A stretch of DNA of 64,000 nucleotides from Arachnopeziza araneosa (lineage: Eukaryota > Ascomycota > Leotiomycetes > Helotiales > Arachnopezizaceae): assembly GCA_003988855.1 (NCBI GenBank), contig QYAI01000050.1, positions 124,001-188,000 on the forward strand. The letters run 5' to 3'. The translations under genes and the position numbers were made by a program. A model generated the notes under the pieces. It did not search any database, was not told where the DNA came from, and worked only from the letters and a program-made list of their open reading frames with translations. The stretch's first letter is position 1, and every line of letters starts with the position of its first letter. Below, piece by piece: positions 10,493 through 22,618 of the stretch.

Positions 10493-11678
10493 CAGTATAT
10501 TTTGGATATATCTATGAGCTTGTTGTATAGTGATACCGAGACACGGTGATGTCTAAAAAGTTAGCTATAGGTACTGTACGGAGGTTTGCGCCAAAAGGAC
10601 TGGAATTCATGGCCTCAGGCCCTTGGGAGCCTAAGGTGCTCTAAAACTGCAAAGCTACATTTTTTTACCCTGCAAACCCTACTAAAATAGATATATTCTT
10701 TTAATTTAATTGTACAGCTAGTGTCACGAACTTAACACGTAATCTTCTAAGAACAAGCGAAGGTAGTAACATCTAGCAGTATTCTTGTATTTAGTTTTAA
10801 GTTTTCTCTTAAGTTTTGTTACAAGACCAATTCGGAAGCTTAGAAAGCAGGTTAATGTTACGAGACCAATTCGGAGGCTTGGAAAGCAGGTTGATGGCTC
10901 TATTCAGATTATTCTAAATTAAAGAAAGAAGAGTAAGAAGCTTTAAGTTCTACAGTAGGTTTTGTTTACTTTAGACGCGTTAGAACGCGCTAGTCTGCTG
11001 TAGTGGGGTTCTAGGGTGCATGACATTTTTCGGTCATTTCGCTGGTGGAAGCACGTGTTGAGGACTCTCTATAAAGGAGGTCCTACTAAGCACCTACACA
11101 GCAGGGAACACACACACAAGAGAAGATTTATGGAGTACGGAATACAGACAGCAGCAGAAGATTCATGGAGATAGAGAAGAGAGAATAGGTTGCGTTGTTA
11201 CGAATGGAGCATTGATCATACGGATTTTATTGACTGATATTCTTTTCTTACTGATTCATTGATTTATCTACTTATTCATTGCTTGTTATTTACACTGCTT
11301 TCTGGTCTTTCGAACACACGGTTTTTGCTTCAGGTTCTTGCTTCAGTTGTTCTTCCAAAATATTCATATCGAGAGTCAGCTGGGAGCCAACGAGATTCTT
11401 ATTTTATTGGCTGCTCCTCCTACCCTCGTACATTGCCTAAGTGCTTAAGTACAGCTTTACAGCTTTGCTTTGAAGGCACGTAATTACAAATCTAGTAGTT
11501 CCTATTCGTAATACTAATAGTATTAATAAACGCTCATAATTACTAAATAAGTTTATTTACTTAATTATATTATTAATATTATTATTAGTAGTAATAATAA
11601 AAAGCTCCGCAGTCTGTTCAGGACTTTGGTGGGAAGTTAAGGATCTGGAGAGGCAGTTGAAAAAATACTTGGAAAGTT
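10493..11678. repeat. Retroelement-like (solo-LTR-like) repeat region
   Basis: No host gene is visible. About 10731 begins a TGTCACGAAC-type sequence that resembles an LTR start. At 10818-10895 a 39-bp unit (GTTACAAGACCAATTCGGAA...) is present twice in direct tandem, the copies differing mostly by A/G transitions. A TATAAAG-like box lies near 11071. A purine-rich leader follows, then an AT-rich tract at about 11500-11600. No gag/pol coding sequence was found. Ends and target-site duplication could not be set. Confidence 0.35.
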
Positions 11679-12060
11679 TTGAGAGCATCCAAACAAACAT
11701 CGCCTGCCGGCGCCGGCACCGGGACGCCACAAACGCTGTGGAGGTTGCTGTTAGACGAAATGCCCCGAAGCCAAGGCCCCAGCACCCTGGCAGACTACGC
11801 TGGGGGCCATAGCCTGCAAACCCGCTTCAGACTGGCGCTGCAGTTGTCCACAGCCATCTTGTCGGTCCATCACAGGAACCTCGTCCACAAGAACATCCGC
11901 TCTAATTCGATTCTGATGTTCAAGACTGCGAACAGCGATGCGGGAGATGTTGGAACACCGTATTTGTGTGACTAGGAGACGGTTGCAAAGCCGGTGATAT
12001 GTCCATCTCGAACAGCAACACGAAGCGGGAGGAAGATGTTACCGGCACCTAAAGCGGCAG
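11679..12060 (+). pseudogene. Relic of a fungal protein-kinase-like domain
   Basis: The frame beginning at about 11679 contains SLQTRFRLALQLSTAILSVH followed by RNLVHKNIRSNSILMF. This is the helix-E/catalytic-loop region of fungal kinase-like domains of the HeLo/HET-associated type, where HKNIR replaces the HRDxK of active kinases. It breaks at a TAG right after YLCD, where a tryptophan codon (LCDWE) is expected, which fits a G-to-A change. No N-lobe with a glycine-rich loop and no C-terminal part are recognisable. It is a fragment of a pseudokinase gene lying next to repeat DNA. Confidence 0.5.
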
Positions 12061-12383
12061 AAGTTCCTTCAACCTCTCCCTGAACCCAACCAAGTCGACC
12101 TCTGTGCCCTCGGAAGTAGTCTTATTCTCTGCCTTTTGTCGCTCTTCACCTTGTGACATTTGCTGAGAGCTCGCAGCAGTCTCATGATTATATTCTTGAG
12201 CCCTTTCCACCCATCTAACCGCTGCAGACAGCTTTGCATTTGTCTGTAAAGCACTTCATGTGTCCGCTTCAGCTTGTCTGGATGGCTATCAGTGCTATCA
12301 TGGTTATTCAATCCAAGTTATCTCAGCTCCTATGTCGTCTGAAGCTTCAGCTGCCGCACATAAGGTCCTGCATGAGCTCAGAG

Positions 12384-14060
12384 TCCGCCTTAAACTGGAC
12401 GGCGGAGGTGGAGATTGGGAATGAATGTTACGTGGTTTCTCCCTCTTTTCAGGTATTGTTATCATCCATAGCCTGGTTCAGCTCTGATGGCCCCATGATC
12501 ATCTCTCAATGTCACAATGAGTCTTTCAGCGGTCCAGCGACAGTCATGAGGTCAGAGGAAGCTCAAGTGACCGCTTACTTTTTGGCACAAACCGTGGCGC
12601 GATTCAAGAAGCTGGATGATGTCTTCCATGAAGCCTTTCTGAAAACAATGGTCATCGTTGGTGCCGAGATGCAGAAAATTGATGCCAGTATCTCCAGCTT
12701 ATTATCCGAGTGGAATGTTACCTAGGCTATCATTCGCACCAAGCACAAGTGAATAAAGCGAAGGGCCATGCTACGTCATTGATTGGAGATGCCATGTGGT
12801 GTGGAAGGTTTCCCAGACGTACAAGGGGCATTCCTCGTTTCAACGCTTCCTGCTGGCCATTACAAGTACATCCTTCCCACACCTTCCATGCCAAGCCGCT
12901 GTCTTACTTTTTGCAAGGTACCGACCACTCCATTGAGGAGGTGGCCCTTCCTTTGAGGTAGCCATACCTTCACGTTTGCACTATCCCAAATTACCTTCAA
13001 AGAAGCCTCTTAATGACGTGAGAGTTTCCATCAAGGACAATATTGACTTGAGCGGAATCAAGACATCGCTTTCTTCTCGAGCTTGGAATAAACCATATCC
13101 AGAGGTTACCGTCACTGCTTCAGTTGTGCAAGATTTGATTGATCTTGGCGCTGTGATAGTTGGTAAAACCGTGCTGTCTCAGTTCGCTGAAGGTGAAAAT
13201 CCTACAGGAGATTGATTGGATTATCACTGCCCTTTCAATCCCCAGGGGGGGGGGCGGATATCTGATTCTAGAGGGAAGTAATAGCGGTGCTGGTGTCTCC
13301 CTTGCCGCATACGATTGGCTCGATATTAGTATTGCGACAGACAGTGAGTCCAACTAATCTTCTCGATAAAACTTCTCTAAGCATTTTGAGTAGCCGGGTG
13401 GAGCATTCGCGACGCAGCATCGGGAAACGGCGATTCGGAAGAGAGCCTTATTCTAACCGTGCAATCTCATCAAAATTGGCCGAGGCATCGAAAGTGACAA
13501 AAGGGGACAAAAATACAGCTGTAGCACACAAAGACATCTTCAGATCTTGGTTCTTGTCGGATATAATTTTAGACCCTGGAACAGTGATTGTCCTTCCAAT
13601 TTCCGAGTCTGAGCCCGAATATCGTGATGAGAATAGAGCGTAAGCGTCATTGGCATCATCCTGGACATCTCTAACATCATTCTAATGGGCCGTGGCTCGG
13701 AGCTGGTTCTGGTTGGCACAGGAATTTCATATCTGTGCTTTGTGACTATCCCGAGCTGATAGTCCCAAATACGTAACTTCTGTATCGAAATTACGAACTG
13801 GTAGTAAACCAGACTAATCCTTCGCCTGAACTAGTCGGCCAAGTGCCTTATCAATCACAAGCCTCAAATCGAATCGAAAGCCTCCCGGTGGTTGGATCAT
13901 TCATTGGATACCCAGGCGAGTCCTTCTCACGCTCGACCATCTCTATGCGCTGACTAAGGCTAGGAGCAGACAATATGGTTGTCGAAATGATTCATGAGTT
14001 GCTAGTCGAGCAGAAACTACCCACCAAGGTCTTGAGTGGGCGTACGTGTGTCTGAATATA
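12384..14060 (+). pseudogene. Heavily broken amidase (amidase-signature family) gene
   Basis: Ordered pieces of one fungal amidase gene are scattered over several frames. 12384-12725: N-terminal region (EIGNECYVVSP, KKLDDVFHEAFLKTM). 12943-13214: FEVAIPSRLHYP, then VRVSIKDNIDLSGIKTS with the catalytic Lys position, and GAVIVGKTVLSQFAEGE. 13214-13357: GSNSGAGVSLAAYDWLD near the Ser-Ser-Lys centre, reached only through a frameshift at the run of nine G (about 13245-13255). 13440-13640: the late region IILDPGTVIVLPISESEPEY. 13715-13770: FISVLCDYPELIVP. 13835-13920: GQVPYQSQASNRIESLPV. 13975-14045: VVEMIHELLVEQKLPTKVLS. Multiple stops, frameshifts and lost sequence between the pieces rule out a functional enzyme. 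Confidence 0.75.
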
Positions 14061-15795
14061 AGGCTGCGAAGAGAAAGTTCCGAAGGTTGATAAGTTTATT
14101 TGCAATCCAAGTTTGTATGATTCGTTACATATGAGCTACGGAGCATCGTTTCCGACACTCTTTGAAGTAATTGCGTGTTCTAGGTGCAATATCTGACTTA
14201 ACGCTGATTCCAATTCATCAGAGGGAAGGAAAGTCCCATTTTGGTTTCCTAGGAACCGACTTGGTCCCCTAAAATATAGTTGCGTAGAGTTGACAACTTT
14301 TGCATAGTAGAGCCAAATAGAGGGCAAATTTTAATTTGCTGTAAGAAGTGAGAGCAGGAATATAATTTAATAAGCCGAGCAGGGGCGAGCGTGAGTAGCA
14401 CCTGATTAGAGCGGCGATTGTGACGAGCACGTTAGATATGAATTGGAAAAATTGTCTTTTGGGATTGCTGAAATTCAACAAGCTGGAAAAAAAAAAAAAA
14501 AAAAGCCAGTTCTGACGGTGGCAGCGCTTGTATGATGCCTCTTAGTATAGAGCCCATTCGAAAGACCACCCATGGTCTCGGGACAACTCGCGGTGCATTT
14601 AAAGCTTTCCTACACTCTCATTTCATGTGCGTGGGGCCCCCTGTACACCGCTGTACTCTATGAGGATGAAGGACCAAGGCTCCCAATGAGCTAAATCCAA
14701 CCTAGGCCGCAGCCTGCGATGTGTTAGTCGGTTGTTTTGGAGTTGGGTTGGTTTGATTGCTTACTTCGTTTAGATATCGCCTCTCATCATTGTCCATAAA
14801 TCGCTTATTTAATTATATTTACCACGCGTCGAGAATGGCGGAGGTGGGAATCTTATTGGCCGCGTTGGGGATCTGGCGAGGTTACTCCGGCTCAGCCTTA
14901 TGCGGTTTGGAGACTGGTACAATGCCTTGTTCATTGAAGCAGAATCTGTAGCCAACATTGACAGTGGTGTATCATATCTCCATCAACGCCTCGGTATCCA
15001 TTCATCCTTCTATTTCTCCGCACTTCATACTAGATATGCCTTTCATCATCTCGCTTAGTGATTGATGCTCGATCAATATTGCACGCAAATGGTAGACTCA
15101 GGTAAAAACCTAGGTAATCAAGACTGTGTTCGGTTCTACAAGCCTCTATCCTGGCAAGAAAAGTGGATGATGGGTGGAGGGAGACGTGGAAAAAGGAATT
15201 AAAATTTCGTCCGCAATTTTTCTCAAAAGATAATTTCACATATGAAATTACCTTCAATAGTTACTCTGTAAAGTCTCTCTCCGTCCCTCTATGATCGTAT
15301 GATTCAGTACTCGCGGTAAAGGCACATTCCCTCTTACACAATAGTGGTTGAATCATTCCTCGTTCTCGTGTTCATCGTCACTACCAAACTCATCGTCAAG
15401 GCTATGGGAATCATTCTCATCATCTCTGTATTCCTTAACTAGTTCATGGTCTCTTTTGTCTTCGCTAGCTAGAGAGCGAATAAATAAGTTCGGCGACGAG
15501 ACATATTTGGTAAGGTGTAAATATTTCCGAGGATTGAAACGTATTGGGCATTATGGACTTGACTTAAAAGCTATCAACAGCATTGTGGGAGAAATTTTTC
15601 ACGCCATGAAGGACCAAGAGGCAAATCAACAGATAAATTCCCTTTGTGGAATAACTTCTACAATTACCCAAATGATAATATAGCGGGAACAAGGAGCATT
15701 TCCTTCAACTTCATTATTATTCTCTGTCTAAGACATTCTCGATATAAATCGGCTATCAGAGAAAGTCCCTTCTAAAATATACAGGCTTGTCTTCT
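14061..15795. other. Intergenic region, poly-A run, no convincing gene
   Basis: Contains an 18-base A run at 14487-14504. A 15348-15683 plus-strand ORF is serine-rich at its start. On the opposite strand the same DNA (about 15483-15351) could encode an acidic tail (DDENDSHSLDDEFGSDDEHE), and neither reading could be extended into a gene. No transposase or RNA gene was recognised. Confidence 0.4.
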
Positions 15796-16588
15796 TCATC
15801 CACTCCAAACCGCTGGCCCTGGAGGAGAGTAACTCATTGGAACAGGATAATAGCCAAGTATTAGCCCTGGATCCGTTGCTTTGTATGCTCCTGGGAAGGC
15901 AACAAGAGGATAAGGCGAGCCACTCCCACCATTTGTGATTGTAACTTGAGCACAGCCGAGGTAGAACTGAGCACCACCAACAGCCTGGGCTTGATGCAAC
16001 GCGATGCTCTCGACACGGACGAGATAGTCTCCACTTGGGGTATTCTTTGGGACTTGGAAGCTGACGGGACCCTTTTGCTCTGGGCAAACAGTTAGCATGA
16101 CGTACGAGAAGAGATGGCGCTGGGTAACGTTACCATAGGTTGACCAGTTCAATCCTTTAGATGTTACGTTCGGCCCAATGTATCCAACCTTGAACCAGAC
16201 ATTTCCACTCCCATCCCAGGACGCGAGATCTTTCCCAGCGGGCGCCTTCGCCATGTAGAACAAGATGGGACCTGGATGCGTGACTCCTTGATCAGCGATA
16301 AATCCGATCGTGCTTCCTGCATCAACAGACGCGGTCGTCTGTGCGTTTCCGTACTGGAAGCAGCGAATGTCGACCGTGTCAACGCTTGTAACGCCGTGGT
16401 CGTCTTGGTAGTTCTTGGTCTCGCGGACGGTGGTCCATTCTTTGGTTTCGGCTATACCATTGTAAACCGCTTTAGAGAACCTATCTGAGTTTGCTTAGTG
16501 AATATTCGTGAGCTCGGTGGTAAGAGAGTTTACAATGAGCCTGGGCAGTCGCCGCCATCAGCAGGAAAGACGAAAAAAGCTTCATCAT
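15796..16588 (-). CDS. AA9 lytic polysaccharide monooxygenase
   Basis: Three exons (16588-16534, 16484-16134, 16079-15796) close the frame to 229 residues. A signal peptide MMKLFSSFLLMAATAQA is followed directly by His (HYRFSKAVYNG), the N-terminal copper-brace histidine of AA9 enzymes. That histidine codon is followed by the intron-1 splice, which interrupts the next codon (Tyr). The second copper ligand is in THPGPILFYMAKAP, and the axial-tyrosine region is GGAQFYLGCAQVTI near residue 175, preceded by GDYLVRVESIALH. There is no CBM1 or linker; the protein ends PPGPAVWSG. AA9 enzymes oxidatively cleave cellulose or hemicellulose outside the cell with copper and an electron donor. It would work with the GH7 cellobiohydrolase at 50-52 kb, though the two genes are not adjacent. 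The splice joins restore family motifs. Confidence 0.93.
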
Positions 16589-17355
16589 CACTTATGTCGA
16601 ATATCACAGAGATGAAGAGTAAAGATACGATCTATAAATGCTTGGCAGGTATGTAGGAGTTTGTGGATACTTTATGACATCTTGAGCCAAGTCAAACCTC
16701 AATATTAAGGTGTTCACCTTCCCCATGGGGATGCTCAGAAGACCAGCAACGAAGTTTAGCCTGGCTGGAATCATTAAGATATAGTACTGTGCTAAAGCAA
16801 TATTAATCATGAATCTCGGTAGTTGTTTATTGTGAGAACAACTTGAGGCACATATTGCATAGTTTCTACCGATTGCCGCATATAGCCAAATATGGGAGTG
16901 GCACTCTGCCGGGTACGATATCTGGGTTTTCATAGTGTTGTGTCAGATGAACGAGATTAACGAAGTAAACAAGGATTGCTAGTCGAACTTAGAATTGAGA
17001 CGTGACCTCTTTCTTTTCTGGGCTTGAAAGACTCGAAGCTGGCATTACCGACATGGAGATCATGTGATTGCAGCCACGTGATGTGTCCAGTTCTTTAAAC
17101 GTAGAGGAGTGAGAAAGTAGGCCCAATATGTTAAAAATTCTAGGTCGTAGCTTGAACTCCTCCTAGCTTGCTTATCTTGCTTTATGGAATGGTCATGGAA
17201 TATGAATCCGAAAGTTGATCGGACAAACTAACCAACACACGCAAAAAGAGAAAATTAAACTGTCATAACAACGAAGTACGGAGATTACGGTTGGGATTTA
17301 ATCCTTAAAGTTTAATAGAACACGGCTTATCCCTACCTGAGACACTTGCAAGGAA
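16589..17355. promoter_or_regulatory. AA9 LPMO upstream region
   Basis: A minus-strand TATA-like TTTATAG lies at 16632-16638, about 45 bp upstream of the LPMO start. CACGTG boxes occur near 17075 and just after this region near 17380. No gene was recognised in the rest. Confidence 0.4.
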
Positions 17356-18043
17356 ATGATAACTATAGATATTGAAAAACACGTGATGGATGTAAAATAC
17401 AGCACCTTGCGCTCGAAGAGTCCCGGGAATTCAAGCACGAAACCCAGAACAAGTGGATTACAGCAGGGACGACGGAGGGACTTCTTCAGGAGGTTAAAAG
17501 AAGCTTTCACACGGGCCTTTTGTTCTACCCCTTACTTCGATCCGAACGATCCGAAGTGAGTCAATAATTGTCGTCAACTCTTGCTTGTTAAGCATCTTCC
17601 TTCCTGAAACTAGGAGAGTCATAGCTCCGATTACTGTCGATCCTCAAATAGTTGTGAATGATTGGCAAGAAGAATGCCGGAGTGTTAATGCACTGCGTCT
17701 CTCTGGCGCAGGTGCCCTGTCGGGCCACTTCGGGACACGAGGAATGCCTCGTATTTACTCAGGTACGTCGGGCTTGTTACTGGAAAGAATGCTCGGCTCT
17801 GCAGGGGGCAGCATTGATTCGTGCGTGGCAACGCGGTGGATGGATGATGACGCGTGGAGGGATTTTGCTAAATTGTGGAACCATGTCCACAGATTGACGT
17901 GTACCGGAGCTTATATGAGAAGCTCCTCGCACCGGAACTCTGTGATTGTTTCTGCTTACGATTTAAGTGAAAACCAACCCTTAGGCACTTTTACTTACCG
18001 TCTTATTGTCTTCTTATCTTGCGGTCAGCTACATTTATCATAA
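17356..18043 (+). CDS. Hypothetical protein, two exons
   Basis: A canonical intron (17556-17592, GTGAGT...TTAAG) joins two open frames in phase, 17356-17555 and 17593-18043, to give 216 residues. The first exon is basic (RRRDFFRRLKEAFTRAF). The second contains RRVIAPITVDPQIVVNDWQEE and WMDDDAWRDFAKLWNHVHRL. No domain was recognised and there is no signal peptide. A 40-codon hydrophobic frame begins at 18043, so the true 3' end may instead splice into that membrane segment. In-phase joining at a strong donor is the main support; it could also be a relic. Confidence 0.35.
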
Positions 18044-18165
18044 TGAGCCAAACTGTGCCGATTGTCCTCGGTTGCCTGGCTGCTATCATCGCCTTAATCG
18101 GTGCCGCCGCGCTGATCAATATTGCGACAAAGAAAGACGACAAGATGCCTCATCTTCCTACTTGA
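18043..18165 (+). CDS. Small membrane-peptide ORF or last exon of the upstream gene
   Basis: A 40-codon frame, MSQTVPIVLGCLAAIIALIG then AAALINIATKKDDKMPHLPT, is a single clear transmembrane helix followed by a lysine-rich tail. It starts at ATG 18043 and stops at 18163-18165, immediately downstream of the preceding hypothetical gene. It may be a separate small protein or the C-terminal membrane anchor of that gene after an unrecognised splice. Expression evidence would decide. Confidence 0.25.
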   Translation: MSQTVPIVLGCLAAIIALIGAAALINIATKKDDKMPHLPT

Positions 18166-18853
18166 AAGCAGCTGTGATGGATGTCGGCCAGGAGTTTCTG
18201 AGGATCGAAGAGCTTACTGTCATGTAAGCGGTTTCAGGGCTAGACATATCTATACAATGAGCTACATAAGTAGCGAAAGTACGTGACTATCTTTGAAAAC
18301 GGTTCAAAATCTGACGTGCTTAGAGACAGCACGCGATGAATGTCGCTCGTTCTAAATATACCAGCCTTGCCGCATCGTCCCACTGCTCTTCCCTCTGCGA
18401 ACCTGTTGTCGTCAAACCTCCACATGACACGGTGGAAAGGGCGATGAATGGGTTATGTGGCTTGGCAGAGTCGTGTGGCTCTATCTGAAACATCAGCTCC
18501 AGCAATGTCTAGGCGTATGGGTAGGATGGACAAGAGTTCAAGAAGGATTTTGAGAAGTGGAACTAGGCTATATAGAATTGCTCTGCCTGTTAGTACTCTG
18601 GTAGTAATTGCATGGTTCACATAATCTGCTTTCCAAGTTTCCGAATCGACTGCGCCATGCGAAAAGGCATCCCATAAGGTATTTTTGGCCTGGGGCGCTA
18701 ATTATTTGATACCAAACATCAACCACAAATTTCCCCATTACCATTCTCTGTCGCTATTACCCCCAACTCAATCATTCGCTCCCTCTTCTTTTGTTTACAA
18801 TCAAAACCTACGATCCTCAAAAGAGCTGATCAAATGGCCTGAATGCGCACAAC
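18166..18853. other. Intergenic/promoter region
   Basis: No coding region recognised. The end is pyrimidine-rich (18740-18800), typical of a fungal promoter and 5' UTR ahead of the gene that starts at 18854. Confidence 0.4.
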
Positions 18854-21850
18854 ATGGCAGCATTCCAGGCCGAGAAAATGGTGCTCTCCCAAATCACGGA
18901 TCTGCCCCCAACTTGGCCACCACCAGCAGCGCCTACGGTATCCATGCCCAAAGGAGATATAATCGTTAAAATAGCACCTGAGAGTCAAGTGAACTCCTGG
19001 TGGCAGCGGCAGCTAAATACCCTTCGTGAAAGACCTGATGAGTTCGAGCTTTATCTTCGGACATTTCGTCCCGAAACGATCAGAAATCTTCCTCATGATT
19101 ACGAGGAGATCAAGCGCAAAGCTATCGACAACGATTTTGTCAAGACGTTTTTTTCCATTAAAATCTCACGAGCATCTTAGATAATGCCAACTCACGATAC
19201 ACAATTTATACTAAGCGACACTGCGACATCTGAAGATGGCCTTGGAAGCATTCGTCCTCAAGCAAGGATTACCGACGGTGTGCTTCAGAGAGCATAGCAA
19301 GTCATAAATTAACTAAAGTCGTTGTTAATATTCTTCCTCTGTATTGTTTAGTGTGCTCTACTGTCAGGCGCCACTCCCGATCACCTACAAACTGCACTTC
19401 CTCAATTCGAAATTGTTTCTTTCATCCCAAAGAATGTGACAAAAATATTCCGCTCCTTGGCTTTCCATGTTGCCTGTTATTGCAGAGCAGTGGAAGATCC
19501 CAAGAACTCTGCTTGATAGTTGTATCCATATTACCGATGCCCAGCCTCCTAAATTAATTCCATTTAGTAAATCTTTTGCTAGTGGTAAGCTTCCCTTGCT
19601 AGTTGAAGCTTGGACGTCTCATTAACACATGATTTATTCTCAGATAGTGCCAGTTCTCTATCTCTAAGCAGCAACAGCTGGATCTCCATCAACCTTGAAT
19701 GGCATGCTGGAGTCCCTCGATACAGAGACGATTACATGACTTCCTGGTTCGGTGATTACAAGATCTATGTGTGGCAGCCACAGATTGACGTCAACAGATT
19801 TCCACCACAACGTGCTGTGGTCCTATTATCCGGCCGCTCTGGCACAATCCGAGATATACTAATTCTACTAAGACCAAGTCTTAAGAAAGTGGTAGAACGA
19901 CCAATTTCATCTTTCATAGAGCACGAAGAGCTTGTTCTCTCTCATACCACTGAAACTCAAGTGGAATTAAGACAAGTTATGTCGCCTATCAATAGCCTCT
20001 ACAATGTTATACTATCAGACTCAAGAAGTTGCACTGAAGACCTTTTAGACGAGATTGCTATTCTAGTAAGCTATAAGTATCTTTGGATGATTGTTGCTCA
20101 AGTATACTCTAGAGGTTGGAAGGTAAACGTCGACCAACCCCCGGCAAATCAATTATATTCTCCATCTTGATGATGTTCGACAAAGCGCAATGATTAGACT
20201 TCGAGACGCTATAACACAACTACTAATTTGCCTAAGCAATGATCATAGTTTAGGTGTTGGCATAACGAGCTTTGATGACAAAGTATTGAATGAATTGACA
20301 CAGCCTATTAGAGAAAAAGCCTTAGTTCTCGAAGATAAATTCATGGATCTTGGGAAGCAACTTTATGATTTACGAATTATGGTACGTTTTTTTAAGCAAT
20401 GAAGTTTGATCCTTTGTAGCTAACTTTGATGTTCAAGCTCAGAGAGCAAATTAAATTACAGTAGTTTGGGCGTACTTCACTTTTCACTTTATTAGCGGCA
20501 ATTTATCTACCATTTAGTCTTGTCGCTGTAAGTATCCCTCCATCATATGAATTACTGGCACTCTCCCAATAAAACTCGCTTGCTCGATCTAAAGGACTAG
20601 ACTCAACTTTTTAATCAGTGATATCAAATAACTTAACTCGAAGCTAATGATTATTCTAGGGCATATTTGGCATGAATCTCGCAGAACCGCTATGGGGAAT
20701 TCCGCCTAGAAATCCTAGCCCACCAAGTGCCCCAACGCCTGCATCTGCAGCAAAGAGATTTCTTTCTGATCCGGTGTCAAATTTCTTGTTATCTTCTGCT
20801 AGTATGTACAAAGAAGCGTTGTTAACGCCATCTTCTGTATTTATCTGGACTCCCTCTACAATAGATTCAGCAACGACGACGTCGAACGATGCTAGGTTTT
20901 CTCAGTCACAAACAAATCAGATAGTTACCGCCATTATGAGCACCGGAAGTGTAAATTACAACTGGAGGTTTGAGTATTTCTGGTATGTTGCGGTCATATT
21001 GACAGCGCTTACAATACTACTACCTCTCCTAGGTGGGTGGATATTCCGCGGACTGTTACGATTCAGCTACGAGCATGTGAACTACTGTATCATGCTGTTG
21101 ACTCTCCTAACACTTGGAATTATTATTACCGCGGATAACCTTATCAACCCTCGTTGGTTCATATGTATATTTGGAGACATTCAATTCCTGATTGCAGCAT
21201 GGAATATCTGGAACGCGTTCCGGTCTGGAAAGAAAACAGAGCGCTGGATTACTTACTCCACAATTCTTTCTATCATGATCGGTATCGGCCTCGATTTTAA
21301 TGGCGTAGTTAATGATGATTGGGGCTTTGAAACTCCACAACTGTCAACCCCACTTGGAGTCACAGAGTTTATTCCGCCATTTTCCCTCTTTGTTCTTTGG
21401 GTATATCCAATATATCCAGGCTTGAGCATGCAAGTTCTGATAAAGGTTGAGCGAGTCACTCCAAATATCTTAAAGACATTGGAGTTGTACCTAATATATA
21501 ACAGACACTCGCTAATCTTTAATACCTGCTCACTGGTAATCTTGGCAGTAGCGAATGCTTTTGTGAGCCAGAATTTATTAGGATATCTTTACTTGCTCGC
21601 GACTTCCGTTCCGTTTGGCCTCTATGGAATCCGGCAACTTGTGTCGGTGTTTGGCCAGGATTCCAAAGCACTCGTCATTTGGATCGGCTACTTATCGGTC
21701 TTGGGGCTGACAATATTTCTGCAGGTTGTAACCTCGGCATTCTTGGTTGGATCAGTGGCTTTCTTCCCATCACTCTATTTGCTGGGATGGAAGGGAGTTC
21801 AGTTTTGGATGGCGAAGAGGTTGGAGGTATTTAGCCAGAATATTAGATGA
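18854..21850 (+). CDS. CorA-like Mg2+-transporter-type multi-pass membrane protein (multi-exon)
   Basis: The 3' half is clear. The exon ending at 20381 (QPIREKALVLEDKFMDLGKQ) joins through intron 20382-20464 to FGRTSLFTLLAAIYLPFSLV. Intron 20528-20659 then leads into GIFGMNLAEPLWG, so the CorA signature GMN sits right after the first membrane helix. The final exon 20660-21850 adds at least six further hydrophobic helices, unlike a two-helix CorA. The 5' half is in pieces: 18854-19150 (WWQRQLNTLRERPDEFELYL), about 19195-19290, 19360-19430 (ATPDHLQTALPQFEIVSFIP), 19486-19580 (IPRTLLDSCIHITDAQPPK) and 19635-20120 (SWISINLEWHAGVPRYRDDY, VELRQVMSPINSLYNVIL). Some 5' junctions, and the one near 20120-20190, lack good splice sites, so either the model is incomplete or the gene has begun to decay. 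Ion specificity is unknown. Confidence 0.6.
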
Positions 21851-22618
21851 ACTTCATGCCGCCGTGACTTGGAGATTCTCTTATTACTATCACTAACAAT
21901 GTCTTAATCTTTGAAGAAACAATATCTTGTTTCGATTCATAAGCACCGTAACAGACATTATCACACATAAGCCAAAAAAAACCCCCCATCAAAACCCCTC
22001 AAAATCCTAAAGCAAGTAGGGATAATGGTCTTCCTAAAGATTTTTCGAGTATTCACTGTAACTATGTAACCCATTATAGCCGTCTTATTTGCACCATCTA
22101 TGGTAAAACTTTGACCTACTCAAGGAAAAACTTTTCCGCTCTCGTGCTACCGCAGCTCCACCCCCATCTGGTACAGCCTACGATGCATTACTGGAAAATC
22201 CATCTCTGCTAGTCCGGCATTTTTTGCTGTGCTCTTGTATAAATCCTTCCCACTCTTGTTGAGGCTGAGGAACTAAAAGAAGGAAAATCTGATTGTTGAG
22301 GGAGCTAGTTAAAATCTACCTTTTCGAAAATCGTAACAGAATTTGGAATATCCAAGTTAAGTGCAGTAGTCTGGGAGTGTGATGGAAAGAATTACACGCC
22401 ATTTCTGAAAGGAATAAGAAAATGATTCTGGGTTGATTTGCATACATAATTGCTCAGTTTCTGCATAGTAGATTCCCCTATAAAAACCCAATATTAGGAA
22501 GCCACTGATATAATATCTCTACTTTTCAAATTTAAGGCTAGGCAGATTTTTGAATGTTCAATGAGCAATGCGTTAAACTTTTCCTACTAATGTGTAATAA
22601 TCAGAATAAATATATATC
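21851..22618. other. Intergenic between convergent genes, no gene seen
   Basis: This is the 3' flank of the CorA-like gene and of the HET gene, which converge here. It contains A- and C-runs near 21974 and AT-rich DNA. No repeat or RNA gene was identified. Confidence 0.45.

Noticed and set aside
14487..14504. 18-base A run as a LINE/SINE tail
   Set aside because: No reverse transcriptase or SINE promoter boxes upstream and no target duplication visible.
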